Shown here: in pieces, positions 25,705-34,884 of the stretch | How the letters are laid out: each line of letters opens with the position of its first letter | Numbering within the stretch: the stretch's first letter is position 1 | NCBI GenBank assembly: GCA_965238125.1 | Contig: OZ250179.1 | Location: 1,860,001-1,924,000, forward strand | Direction: 5' to 3' | Origin: UBA6623 sp965238125 | GTDB lineage: Bacteria > Acidobacteriota > Terriglobia > Bryobacterales > UBA6623 | DNA length: 64,000 nt | Position numbers and translations under genes: made by a program | Notes under the pieces: generated by a model | What the model was told of the DNA's origin: nothing | What the model saw: only the letters and a program-made list of their open reading frames with translations | Database searches by the model: none

Positions 25705-26532
25705 TTAGGTACGTCGGGGCGCGGTTGCCGGATCGAGTTGCGGGTAGCGCAGCACGCCCAGCCACTGTAGGGCCCACATCAAGAGAAAAAGCGGGTTCAG
25801 CAGGACGTACCTCTTCCACAAACGGCGGGGTTCCGTCAGCAGTCGAAAGAGCCACTCGAGACCGCGGTTTTGCATCCACACCGGCGCTTGGCGCACCCGG
25901 CCGACGTGAAAGTCGAACGCCGCCCCCACGCCAACCATCACGGCGCCGGGCAGGTCGGCGGCGTGGCGGACCATCCATTGCTCTTGGCGCGGTTGGCCGA
26001 AGCCGACGAAGACGATATCCGCCCCGGATTGACGGACTGCGTCGGCGGCCTCTCTCGCGGAGTCGGCGTCGCGGGGCGGGTCGCGGTAAGCGTAGGCGCC
26101 GGCGATTTCCAGGCTCGGCAATTTCTTGCGTAACACGCGGCAAAGCTCGGGGACCACATCTTCGCGGCCGCCGAATAGGTAGATGCGGTGACCGAGGCGG
26201 GCCGCTTGTCCGCATAGCGCCAACATCAGATTGGGGCCGTAGACGCGAGGTTGGCGCCGAACGCCCATCGAGCGGAGGACCCAGGCGAGCGGCACTCCGT
26301 CGGTCGTAGCGATGTCACCCTGGTTGAGCAGAGCCCGAAACTCCGGGTCGAAGACGCCTTTCATGACGGCATTGACGGTACAGACGAAGATCGAGCGCGA
26401 AGGCGGCTTTTGCGAATCGGGCGCGGCGTGTTTGCGGGCGATCCAATCACGGCAGAGTCGCAGGACTTCGCCGTAGTTGGTAGCGCTGATGCCGACGCCG
26501 ACGACGGGGTATTTAGGCGGTAAATTGCTCAT
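25705..26532 (-). CDS. WecG/TagA/CpsF family glycosyltransferase (GT26)
   Basis: A 275-residue GT26 enzyme. Relatives transfer N-acetylmannosaminuronate, N-acetylmannosamine or glucose to a lipid-linked sugar. Family motifs are clear: DIATTDGVPLAWVLRSMG with the catalytic-region TxDG, LFGGREDVVPEL, IVFVGFGQPRQEQWM, and GVGAAFDFHVGRVRQAPVWM with GLEWLFRLLTEPRRLWKRY. It acts at the inner membrane on the undecaprenyl-linked intermediate. It is placed between the polymerase gene and the last GT4 in the same transcription direction. Confidence 0.92.
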   Translation of the reverse strand: MSNLPPKYPVVGVGISATNYGEVLRLCRDWIARKHAAPDSQKPPSRSIFVCTVNAVMKGVFDPEFRALLNQGDIATTDGVPLAWVLRSMGVRRQPRVYGPNLMLALCGQAARLGHRIYLFGGREDVVPELCRVLRKKLPSLEIAGAYAYRDPPRDADSAREAADAVRQSGADIVFVGFGQPRQEQWMVRHAADLPGAVMVGVGAAFDFHVGRVRQAPVWMQNRGLEWLFRLLTEPRRLWKRYVLLNPLFLLMWALQWLGVLRYPQLDPATAPRRT

Positions 26533-26665
26533 GTCATTTCAACCCGGCCGGAGAAGGGGGACCGTTAAGGATGAGATCGGCATGACGGGGTTGATCGCGT
26601 AGACGGATTTCGGTGCGCCGGGGGCATGGTGGAACCGTCACGGCGCTTTGTTTCCCGAGCCTCGC

Positions 26666-28201
26666 TTAGGGAAGCCGGGTGCTCCGGCGCAAGACCTCGG
26701 CGTAACCCACAACCGCGAGGAAAAGCAGAGCCGGGTGCCAGACGAACTTCACCGTGAAAACCGAACGCACGGTGATGACTCCCAGTACTCCGAGCGTCTC
26801 CATCGCTAAGGCGCGACTTGCCGAACCGGCTGTCGCGGTCCACCCGTGCCGCATAAGCAACCACCAAGCGCCGCCGAAAGCCACCAGCAAGGGGATCAGC
26901 CCCCACAGTGACGTCCCCAACAGGACTTCGAGGAAGGTGTTGAGAACATGGGATGCCAATTCTCGAGAAGCGTCGTTGTAGTTGGCAACCGCGACGAAAC
27001 GACCGCCCGCATAGGCTCCAAAACCGCTGAGCGGACTTTCCGCAAGCCTTTCGATTGCGTATTCCCAGAGTTGCACCCGTCCGCTAAAGGAGTAAAACGC
27101 ATCGGGGGTCTGTCCCCGGAGCAGGTAATTGACCGCCAGGTCTCCGAGGCGGGTTTGCAGCCCCATGACTAACGAACCGCAGATCAACACAACCAAGCTC
27201 CCGAGACGCTTGGCGGCAATCAACATGGCGGCGGCGCCCAACAGGAAGCCGGCAATCGAGCTGCGCGAGGCCGAAAGGATCAGCGTCGCCAAGGCTGCGA
27301 CGAAATCCGTCAGGTAGAGCGCCCCGCGCGACCATCCATACGGGTGAAAGCCAACTCGGGCGAGGCAGACGACGGCGAGGACGGCCGAGATCTCGCCGAC
27401 CGTGTTCCAGCCGATCGCCGGAATGACGCCGTTGAGCGCAATTCCCAGCGTGCCGATTCCGTGCACAATGGCGGCCTCGGGCCAGAGGAAAACACCCAAC
27501 CAAACAGTTCCGATGAGGGCGGCATAGAGGGTCCAGTTAAAGTCCAGAACGGTTTTGTAATACTCGATCGACGGCGAAAGGCGGTCCCGGCAACCCGCTC
27601 CGGGACCGTGGGGACTGGTTGTCGCCGGCGGGGATCCGCTCCACCTTTGTGCCGTCGCCGTCGCCGATTGCACCGCCGCGGCCAGAATGAGGACGGCGGT
27701 CAGGTATTCGGCCGATTTGTAGAGCGTCCACAAGGGCTCGACGGACCATGTCGCCGAAAGCAAGCACACGGCGGCGTAGAGAGCCAGCCATCCGGGGAGA
27801 CCGCACAACCACTCGCGCACGCTGATCGGCTTCGAAAAAGCCCACGCCGCGATCAACAGAAACGCAAGGCCGACAATAGCTACTCGATACAAGGCCCACA
27901 AGTCGAGTGGCTGCCGAGCAATCGAGCCGATGCCCCGAATACGAAATTGCAGGCTGCTCAACAACAACAGCAGCCAACAAACGTGAACCCAGCCGAGGCG
28001 GCCGGTTAGGTCGCGAACTTTCCGGAAGGCTTGGGCCATCGAGAGCGGCGCGACAAACAACAGTGGCAGGCAACAGAGAAGACCCACGAGCACCGGAGTC
28101 ACGGGTAGGTACAGCGCGACTAAGGCGACAGCCGAAGCAGTGAGGCCGGTGAAGACGACGACGGTCGGGAGCAGGCGCCCGGTATGGAGTCCCGTGAACA
28201 T
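26666..28201 (-). CDS. O-antigen ligase/polymerase-like (Wzy-type) membrane protein
   Basis: A 511-residue protein with about twelve hydrophobic segments and the loop typical of the Wzy_C/O-antigen ligase family (GRVQLWEYAIERLAESPLSG, then GFGAYAGGRF and HVLNTFLEVLLGTSLWGL). In a Wzx/Wzy locus it would polymerise flipped repeat units in the periplasm. The segment near residues 190-215 (SATATAQRWSGSPP) is unusually hydrophilic and may be a variable loop or a small frame error. It lies in the leftward locus between GT4 and WecG genes. Confidence 0.85.
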   Translation of the reverse strand: MFTGLHTGRLLPTVVVFTGLTASAVALVALYLPVTPVLVGLLCCLPLLFVAPLSMAQAFRKVRDLTGRLGWVHVCWLLLLLSSLQFRIRGIGSIARQPLDLWALYRVAIVGLAFLLIAAWAFSKPISVREWLCGLPGWLALYAAVCLLSATWSVEPLWTLYKSAEYLTAVLILAAAVQSATATAQRWSGSPPATTSPHGPGAGCRDRLSPSIEYYKTVLDFNWTLYAALIGTVWLGVFLWPEAAIVHGIGTLGIALNGVIPAIGWNTVGEISAVLAVVCLARVGFHPYGWSRGALYLTDFVAALATLILSASRSSIAGFLLGAAAMLIAAKRLGSLVVLICGSLVMGLQTRLGDLAVNYLLRGQTPDAFYSFSGRVQLWEYAIERLAESPLSGFGAYAGGRFVAVANYNDASRELASHVLNTFLEVLLGTSLWGLIPLLVAFGGAWWLLMRHGWTATAGSASRALAMETLGVLGVITVRSVFTVKFVWHPALLFLAVVGYAEVLRRSTRLP

Positions 28202-28300
28202 TGCTGTTGGAGAAAGCGACCCGTCTTTCCGAGCCCGCGTCGAAGCGTTGAGCGCGGTAGGCGCGGGGCCGGAGTTGTGGCGCCGAGCCCGGGTTTTCAG

Positions 28301-29526
28301 CTAAGACGAGACCGCCAGTTCAGCGGCCAGGTTTTGGTAAAAGCGCGCCTTGCGGGACCACCGGAAATTGCGTTCTACATGCCGCCGCCCGGCCCAACCG
28401 GGCTCGGGCCGCCGGATCGGCTTCGAGTTTACGAAAGGCCGCCGCCAGATCCCGAACGGTTTCTTTGGGCGTGGAGGCCGGAATCTTGACACCCGCGTCG
28501 GTGGCCACTTGGAGGCCCGGACCGCCGAGGTCGAGGCAGATCACCGGGCGCGACGCGGCCATGGCTTCCAAACACACCCAACCGCCCGACTCGCGCAAGC
28601 TTGGATGAACCAGCGCGTGGCACCGTCCAAGTTCCTCGAGGACTTGGGTCCGCGGCAAAGAGCCCGGGAAGAAGACGCGATCGGCGATTCCCAGTTCAAC
28701 GGACAGCTTCCGCAAATGTGAGAGTTCGGGACCGCCGCCGATGATCAAGTATTCGGCGTTGGGTTTGGTTCGTTGAAATGCCGCGAACGCTTCCAGGCCC
28801 AAGGCAAAACCTTTCCAGTGAAGTAACCGCCCGACACTGAGCAGGCGAAAGGGCCCGGAGGGTGGAGCCGCCAGTTCGGCAAGGCCGCGCAGCTCATCGT
28901 CGGGTAGACCTGCCTCGGAAACGACGCGCACGCGACGAGAGCCAAGGGCTTCAAGGCGAGCTCGTGTTTCGTCCGTCGTCGCGAGGGCAAGGGCCGCTCG
29001 GCGGGCCGTCAGCATTACGAGAGGATCCCACCGCACTCGGGCGCGCACCAAGTCACGGAGCCATTCCTGAAAGCGGGCGCGCGAGCCCCAATGTCGGCGG
29101 TATGACCCGGGAGGCGACTCGCCGCCCCCCACTGGTCCCCAGATGAAGGGCACCGGAAGCAGCACCAGCCAACTGGGCATCCAAATAGTTGACGAAAGTG
29201 ACGTGTTGCACGGCGTCGAAGCCGATTTCCCGGTGCAGCCGTACAGCCCGCCGATAGGCGAGAATTTGCCAAAGATAGTAGTAGAGGTAGAGTCCACGAC
29301 GACCCTTTTTCCAGAAGCGGAGCTCGCTCGGCAGATCAAGGTAGACAAAGTGTACGCGAGCAAGTTGAGGCGGCGCGGGGGCCTGCTCGATGCCTTTGCG
29401 GTTTACCTCGCGTGTGAGCACCCAGACATCGTGAAAGCGGGCGGCTTGGAGGACCGAGTTCCACCCCACGCCGGGTTCGCTGCCCAGACCCGGTTCGCAG
29501 GCGTAGGCGGATAAGAGAAGTTTCAT
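28301..29526 (-). CDS. Glycosyltransferase family 4 with two frameshifts
   Basis: About 408 codons split over three frames. The N-terminal part reads MKLLLSAYACEPGLGSEPG and ends VQHVTFVNYL. An extra base in the CC pair at 29181 shifts to the frame carrying LVLLPVPFIWGPVGGGESPP, RARLEALGSRRVRVV, LLSVGRLLHWKGF and the donor motif ESGGWVCLEAMAASRPV. A second indel near 28382 shifts again to the expected ending, HVERNFRWSRKARFYQNLAA. Rejoined, it is a normal full-length GT4. It overlaps the upstream GT4 gene by the four bases ATGA, as expected for tight operon coupling. As given, no intact protein would be made. Confidence 0.8.
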
Positions 29527-30809
29527 GAGTTCGCCGCAGGTTGTTTTCTGTGGAAATCGGAGCTGCACGACTCGCTGCTGAATCGCTTGCGTTTTCCGCC
29601 GAGTACGCGCTCAACGACCTCTCCCATGCGGGCGGCGCACTTTTCGGCCGAGTAAGGCGCGATGATCCGCGCCGAGCGGCGACCGAATTCACCGGCCATG
29701 TCCGGGTTGCGAACGAAACTCGCCATATGGTCAGTCAGCCCTCCAACGTCGAAGGGGTCGAAGACGAAACCGTTCATGCCGTTTCGCACCATATCGTGGG
29801 CTCCGGCGTAGCGCGAGCACAGGATCGCCTTCCCGAACACCATCGCTTCGGGGACGACCATGCCTATGACGTCTTCGAAGGTCGGGAATACAAAGACGTC
29901 GCAAGCCTTGTAGTAGGCCCCCAGGCGTTCGTAGTCGACCGCCCCGGCCCACTCGACGCGGTGGTCGATTTCCATGACCCGGGCGGCTGTCTTGAGGGCG
30001 TCGCCTTCGGGGCCGTCGCCGACCACGAGCAGGGTGAAGTCCCCGGCCTGTCGGCTTTCGAGTCGGACGCAGGCTTCGAGCAGGTTATAGAGGCCCTTTT
30101 CCCGGATCAAGCGCCCGACATAGAGAAAGACGGGCCGTTTTCGCGGGCTCGCGGGAGGTTCCGTGTTGTCGACGCGGCTTTCGAGGACTGCGCGCACGGC
30201 CGGCTGATAGGGGTATTGCAAAACCTTGTCGGCGGGAATGCGGATGACCTCGCGCAGGTACTCCGCGCCTTCTATCGTGTGACTGACGGAATAGTCAATG
30301 AATTTTGCGAGCAGGCGTCGCAATCGCAGCCGCCATGGCGATTGCAGGTACGCCACCTGCGGGCTCGTTCCTCCCCAAAATAGAACCACGCCGCAGCCTG
30401 TCACGGCCTTGAGGGCGAGAGCATACAAGGTACACAAGTCGAAGCCGCGGACGAAGATCAACTCAGGTCGGGCGCGCCACATTTTCCACAAGGTGGCGAG
30501 GGGGACGATGCTGAAGCCGCGTGGGTTGCCGCTCGGGAGCGAGCGGTCGGCGTGAAACCGAACGCCCTTGAGAAGTTGGACGGAAAAGCTGTTTTCGTAA
30601 CCGGCGATGAATCCCGGCCAATGACCGGTGAAAACGACGCTGTTGGGGAACCGCTTCGCGAACTCGGCGAACAGGGGTTGCATGAAGCGTCCGCGGGCAA
30701 GCGAGGGACTGACCCAGGCAATGCGGGCTTTGCGCAGGCGCGACACTCGCGGGGAGTTGGGGGAAGGCGAGGGTGTTTCGGCCGGAGCAGTTTGTGCGGC
30801 GGTAGCCAT
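29523..30809 (-). CDS. Glycosyltransferase family 4
   Basis: A 428-residue retaining GT4. The acceptor domain has RKARIAWVSPSLARGRFMQP and VVLFWGGTSPQVAY. The donor domain has VFLYVGRLIREKGLYNLLEA, LLVVGDGPEGDALK and an E-x8-E motif in FEDVIGMVVPEAMVFG. The ATG at 30809 was chosen because the 83 upstream codons overlap the preceding PDDEXK-like gene and lack family similarity. It ends in a 4-base ATGA overlap with the next GT4 gene. It is part of the repeat-unit assembly set. Confidence 0.9.
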   Translation of the reverse strand: MATAAQTAPAETPSPSPNSPRVSRLRKARIAWVSPSLARGRFMQPLFAEFAKRFPNSVVFTGHWPGFIAGYENSFSVQLLKGVRFHADRSLPSGNPRGFSIVPLATLWKMWRARPELIFVRGFDLCTLYALALKAVTGCGVVLFWGGTSPQVAYLQSPWRLRLRRLLAKFIDYSVSHTIEGAEYLREVIRIPADKVLQYPYQPAVRAVLESRVDNTEPPASPRKRPVFLYVGRLIREKGLYNLLEACVRLESRQAGDFTLLVVGDGPEGDALKTAARVMEIDHRVEWAGAVDYERLGAYYKACDVFVFPTFEDVIGMVVPEAMVFGKAILCSRYAGAHDMVRNGMNGFVFDPFDVGGLTDHMASFVRNPDMAGEFGRRSARIIAPYSAEKCAARMGEVVERVLGGKRKRFSSESCSSDFHRKQPAANS

Positions 30810-30999
30810 GGTTATAGAGTTTCGTTGTTGGGGTTCGAATGTCTCGAAGTGCCTGGGCCGGGCGAGTGTTCGACGGGCTTGCGTGAGATCGACTGTGGAG
30901 TAGCCGGCTCGGACTTCGAGCTGGCGGGTGAGGCTTCGGGCGGGTTTGCGGGAGGGTAATCTTACGCCTTGTTCCCACAGCCCCTTCGAAGCTTTCAAC

Positions 31000-31494
31000 T
31001 TATGGAAATTGCCCCTCGTAATCCCCCAGAAGGTCGAAACGGTTCTCGTACTTCTCAAAGCGGGGGCGGGGCTTAACTAGGCCTGTTTTCCGGCTGGCGT
31101 TCGTGAAGACGATTCTGTATTTCCCCCGGTGTTTTCCGTTCTTGTTCTGATTCGCTTCCTGTATCAACTCGGTCGATGGCAGGACCCAGTAGGTATCGGC
31201 TTGCTCGGAATAGAAAACATAGAAGAAGTTTGGGCGCGGCTTCCGCACCTCCAAAGCGGCGAATGTCCCGGCACCGCTTGGTTTACAATCCTTTGAGCGT
31301 GCCTTTATCTGGATGTCCAGATACACGGGTTTGCCGGACACCTCTTTGCGAACCACACAATCGATCTGTTGATCGTCCACGAGAGTCAAGTACACGTCGA
31401 GGCCGCGGCGCAACATTTCGGCGATGGCGACGAACTCTTGACGCTTTCCGAATGAAGCCGAACTTCTGAATTTCACTTTCTTCTCCATTTTCAT
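31000..31494 (-). CDS. PD-(D/E)XK nuclease-like protein
   Basis: A 164-residue basic protein. The core pattern is a helix with GKRQEFVAIAEMLRRG, then DDQQIDCVVRKE, then YLDIQIKARSK. This helix-E, ID, and Q-x-K spacing matches the PD-(D/E)XK fold used by small endonuclease-like proteins; the catalytic acid would be D45 and the lysine that of QIKAR. It starts 46 bases after the original flippase stop (31541) and ends upstream of the GT4 gene, so it rides in the polysaccharide operon. It has no evident role in sugar assembly. Function is unknown; it may be a cargo gene. Confidence 0.6.
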   Translation of the reverse strand: MKMEKKVKFRSSASFGKRQEFVAIAEMLRRGLDVYLTLVDDQQIDCVVRKEVSGKPVYLDIQIKARSKDCKPSGAGTFAALEVRKPRPNFFYVFYSEQADTYWVLPSTELIQEANQNKNGKHRGKYRIVFTNASRKTGLVKPRPRFEKYENRFDLLGDYEGQFP

Positions 31495-31540
31495 GTCAAA
31501 GGAACACTCGGGGGAAAATCCTTGCCGTGGGGCGATTGTT

Positions 31541-31603
31541 CTACTGGCGCAACACCAGGCGCCGTTTCAGTTCTCCCAGCAGTAGGCGATCGTCCCGCTC
31601 AAG
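31541..31603 (-). pseudogene. Detached 3' end of the flippase gene
   Basis: The 63 bases between the original TAG (31541-31543) and the IS1380 copy. Removing the element (31604-33268) and one TCAAG duplication joins them in frame to the flippase: ALWRQGL, then ERDDRLLLGELKRRLVLRQ and stop. The rebuilt tail is basic and amphipathic, as expected for a cytoplasmic C-terminus. Confidence 0.85.
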
Positions 31604-33268
31604 CCCGCATTTTCAATTTGATGTATGAGCTTCAGACCATCCAGCGACCTTCAGCGTCTTTATTGATAGGGGCTAGAGCCCGATAAGGACGCCATGGAGG
31701 TCAACACCCGATGGGTGAAAAAGAAAACAAGCCGTTTCAGCTCACGTTCAATGGATTTCTCAAAGTCGATTTCCAAGGATCGCGAGTCACCTCGGATGGC
31801 GGTCTGATTCTCGTTCGCGAACTGGATGAACGACTCGGACTCGGGAAGCTGATCGACGAGCATCTCAGCGACTCGCGACAAGGCTTGAACAAGAAGTTCC
31901 CGCTGGCCGATCTGCTGCGGCAGTCGGTCTACAGCCGACTCGCTGGCTACGAGGACCTCAATGACGCCGTTCGAGTATCCGCCGATCCGACCTTTCGCTT
32001 GATCGGCTCGAAGAGGAACTGGGATCGCGGAGCAGCCTTGACCTCGACGCTGCATGGCTTCGAGACGGAGATGCTGGCGAGCGAAGAGAACTTGCTGGGG
32101 CTGATGGCAGTGAACCGGGAGCTGGTCGCGCAAGCCGAAGCTCCCGACGGTTCAGACCGCGTGGTGCTCGACATGGACTCCACGGAGAGCCCCGTCCACG
32201 GCCAACAGGAAGGCAGTGCCTACAACGGCCATTTTGAGTCCCTCTGCTATCACCCGCTGTTGCTGTTCAACCAGCACGGCGACTGCCTAGGCGCGAAGCT
32301 GCGTCCCGGCAACGTGCACAGCGCCGAGGACTGGGACGAGCTGCTACTGCCGGAGATCGAACGACAACAGGCGGAGGGCAAACAGGTGACGTTCCGCGCC
32401 GACGCCGCCTTCGCCAAGCCCGAGATCTACGAGGCGATGGAGGAGCGCGGCGTGGACTACGTGATTCGCATCCCGGCGAACAAGAGCCTGGAGCTGGAGA
32501 TCGAGGACATCCTGTTTCGGCCACCGGGCAGGCCGAACGCCAAGCCCCTAGTGCGCTACAAGAGTTTTCGCTATCAGGCCGAGAGCTGGTCGAAGGCAAG
32601 GCGAGTTGTCGCCAAGGTCGAGCATCACCAGGGCGAACTATTCCCGCGCGTCGGATTTGTCGTGACGAGCATGAGCTTGCCGAGCCGCTCGGTCGTGCGG
32701 TTCTACAACAAGCGCGGCACGGCGGAGCAGTGGATCAAAGAAGGCAAACAGGCCACGCACTGGACCCGCTTGTCGTGTCACCGCTTCCGAGCCAACGAGG
32801 TACGGCTGCAACTCAGCGTGCCGGCCTACAACCTGGGCAACCTGTGGCGACGGCTAGGGCTACCGCAACGAATCAAAAGCTGGTCGCTAACGAGTTTGCA
32901 ACACAGGTTGATGAAGACGGGTGGTAGGCTGGTCAAGCACGCGCGGTACTATTGGCTGCTGCTGGCCGAGGGGCATCTGAACCGCAGGCTGTTCGGCGAC
33001 ATGCTGCACAGGATCTGGGCGCTGCCGCTGCCGAGCGGGTAGCGTTGACCGGGCGAGGACCAACAGTTTTGGCTCCAAAAAAGTTTCGCAGGGAGCAGTG
33101 TCGGCCGGAGCGCCGTTCAGCCCGCTCAATCAACGTCTGTGAGCGGATGGACGAGCCCTGGCGCCTACCGGCGGAGGTGATGTGCAGGGTTCAGCACGAA
33201 AAGACGTGGTCTTCGGGGCAGCGGGGGTGTATCCTGTGACCGTGCCAGGGCCAAAATGGAAATCCTGG
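31604..33268 (+). mobile_element. IS1380-family insertion sequence, copy 1
   Basis: A 1665-bp element with imperfect inverted ends (CCCGCATTTTCAATTT on the left; the right end reads CCAGGATTTCCATTTT on the other strand). It is flanked by a perfect 5-bp duplication TCAAG (31599-31603 and 33269-33273). It holds one transposase gene in the plus direction and inserts into the 3' end of the leftward flippase gene. Confidence 0.93.
31711..33042 (+). CDS. IS1380-family transposase, copy 1
   Basis: A 443-residue DDE transposase. The catalytic acids fall in VVLDMDSTESPVHGQQEGSA (D154 or D156), TFRADAAFAKPEIYE (D231) and YNKRGTAEQWIKEGK (E339), with the long beta-strand insert typical of IS4/IS1380-type enzymes between the last two. 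The frame is intact. The start ATG at 31711 has GGAGG about twelve bases upstream. It is nearly identical to the copy at 46070 and more divergent from that at 43360. Confidence 0.95.
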   Translation: MGEKENKPFQLTFNGFLKVDFQGSRVTSDGGLILVRELDERLGLGKLIDEHLSDSRQGLNKKFPLADLLRQSVYSRLAGYEDLNDAVRVSADPTFRLIGSKRNWDRGAALTSTLHGFETEMLASEENLLGLMAVNRELVAQAEAPDGSDRVVLDMDSTESPVHGQQEGSAYNGHFESLCYHPLLLFNQHGDCLGAKLRPGNVHSAEDWDELLLPEIERQQAEGKQVTFRADAAFAKPEIYEAMEERGVDYVIRIPANKSLELEIEDILFRPPGRPNAKPLVRYKSFRYQAESWSKARRVVAKVEHHQGELFPRVGFVVTSMSLPSRSVVRFYNKRGTAEQWIKEGKQATHWTRLSCHRFRANEVRLQLSVPAYNLGNLWRRLGLPQRIKSWSLTSLQHRLMKTGGRLVKHARYYWLLLAEGHLNRRLFGDMLHRIWALPLPSG

Positions 33269-34848
33269 TCAAGACCCTGGCGCCACAACGCGAAGGCGAA
33301 GACCGTAACGGCGACCATCGGCACGAGGATCACAACGGCGGATGACGGCAAGGCGGCTGCCTTCATCAGGGCAAGAGCGAGCGCGGTCCACGCCGCCGCG
33401 CGAATCCCCTTCCAATACGTCTTGTCATAGGGCCAAAGACCGGCCAGCCGCCGGATCCGAAACACGCCGGCCAGGTAGAGCGGCCCGGTCACGGCGGCGG
33501 TGGCGGCGGCGGCTCCGACCACTCCCCAGCGTGGAACCAGCAGCGCGTTAAGAATGAGATTCGCGCCGACAGCGCCGGCCGACAGCGACAGCCATTGGCG
33601 CGGATGCCCCGTCATGGTCAACAACGACCCCGCGCATCCGGTCGCAACGTTGGCGAGTTGGCCGATCATGAGGATCATCAAGGGCACGGCGGCCTCGCCA
33701 AAGCGAGGGCCGTAGACGGCGCTCAACATCGTCTCGGGCGCCGCGCCGATCGCAAGGAATAACGGCAGGGAAAGATACAGGCCCCAGCGCGTGCTCACCC
33801 GAAAGGTGTCGTTGAGATTGCCGGTTTTTCCGCGCTGATGGGCTCCGGCGGCCAGTGGGGCGAAGATCGTATTGACAGCGGCCAACAAGAAGGTCATCAC
33901 GACCGCGATTTGCGCGGCGGCTTGGTAGACCCCCGCTTCCGATGCATCCCGAAAGATGCCGAGGAAAACGCGATCCGTCGACACAAGCGTGCCCATCAAG
34001 ATCGACGTCAGAGCGGTCGGCGCCGAGAACGACAAGAGCCGAGAGACTGACTCGGCACGGATTTCGGAAACCGCCAACCAACCTGGAAACAGTCGCGTCA
34101 AAAACAGTAAGCCGCAGACCAAGGCGACCGCGAAGGAGACGACGCGCGCGGCGACGGTGGCTTGCGCGATTTCTTGAGCATTCAAGATCAAGCCCAGCAA
34201 AAGCAGGTGGGTCAGTGCCGGAACGACGTCACCGGCGTAGACGGAAAACTTGGTCCTGAGTGAAAGCCTGGTTGCGTCGGCTACGACTCGAAGTCCGCAG
34301 AGCAGCGGCAACGCCGTCGCAAAGCCTTGGAGAAACGGGGTGAGTCGGGGTTTGCCGAACAGTGACGTGGAAACAAACTCCGCCGAGCCGAAGAGCAATA
34401 TGCCGACCGCCAACCCAGACCCGACGGCGATCAGCACCGATTGCGTCAAGACCCCCCGAAATAGCGGGGAGGAGCTGTCGGGATGCTTCGAGCCCAGACG
34501 CAAGACCCCGTTTGAGAGGCCGAGCCGCGCCACGGTTTCCAGGATCTGGAGGACGGCCATAGCGACCGCGTAGAGGCCGAAATCGACCGGGTTCAGAGCC
34601 CGCGCCAACACGGCATACCCCAAGAAGTTCAGCCCGCGCGCCACAAAGCCGCCCGCCAGCGAAACGCCCGCTTGCGAGGCCAGGTGGAGCATATCGCGGT
34701 CCGCCGGCCGCTCGACTCGCGCGCGGCGGGTCGCGGCGGCGGCGCCGGAACCGTTGGCTTGGGAAACCGCGACCTCGGGGCCGCCGGGAACGGTGCCGCG
34801 GGTCGTTTGCGGTGATTGGGTTGCCGGGTGCATGTGGTTCGGAAACAC
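33130..34848 (-). CDS. Oligosaccharide flippase (Wzx-like), C-terminus replaced by IS sequence
   Basis: A multi-spanning polysaccharide flippase of the MOP superfamily that would move undecaprenyl-linked repeat units across the inner membrane. About 12-14 hydrophobic segments run from ~residue 55 (LASQAGVSLAGGFVARGLNFLG) to ~525. The first ~50 residues are a polar, low-complexity extension. After ALWRQGL the frame enters the IS1380 right end and adds ~45 foreign residues ending at 33130. The original last ~19 residues are stranded at 31541-31603. All membrane segments are kept, so activity is possible. The start is a GTG at 34848, with an in-frame ATG at 34833. Confidence 0.88.
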   Translation of the reverse strand: MFPNHMHPATQSPQTTRGTVPGGPEVAVSQANGSGAAAATRRARVERPADRDMLHLASQAGVSLAGGFVARGLNFLGYAVLARALNPVDFGLYAVAMAVLQILETVARLGLSNGVLRLGSKHPDSSSPLFRGVLTQSVLIAVGSGLAVGILLFGSAEFVSTSLFGKPRLTPFLQGFATALPLLCGLRVVADATRLSLRTKFSVYAGDVVPALTHLLLLGLILNAQEIAQATVAARVVSFAVALVCGLLFLTRLFPGWLAVSEIRAESVSRLLSFSAPTALTSILMGTLVSTDRVFLGIFRDASEAGVYQAAAQIAVVMTFLLAAVNTIFAPLAAGAHQRGKTGNLNDTFRVSTRWGLYLSLPLFLAIGAAPETMLSAVYGPRFGEAAVPLMILMIGQLANVATGCAGSLLTMTGHPRQWLSLSAGAVGANLILNALLVPRWGVVGAAAATAAVTGPLYLAGVFRIRRLAGLWPYDKTYWKGIRAAAWTALALALMKAAALPSSAVVILVPMVAVTVFAFALWRQGLDQDFHFGPGTVTGYTPAAPKTTSFRAEPCTSPPPVGARARPSAHRR

Positions 34849-34884
34849 CGGGACGCCGTGTTGATTGCTGCGGCCTGACAGGTG

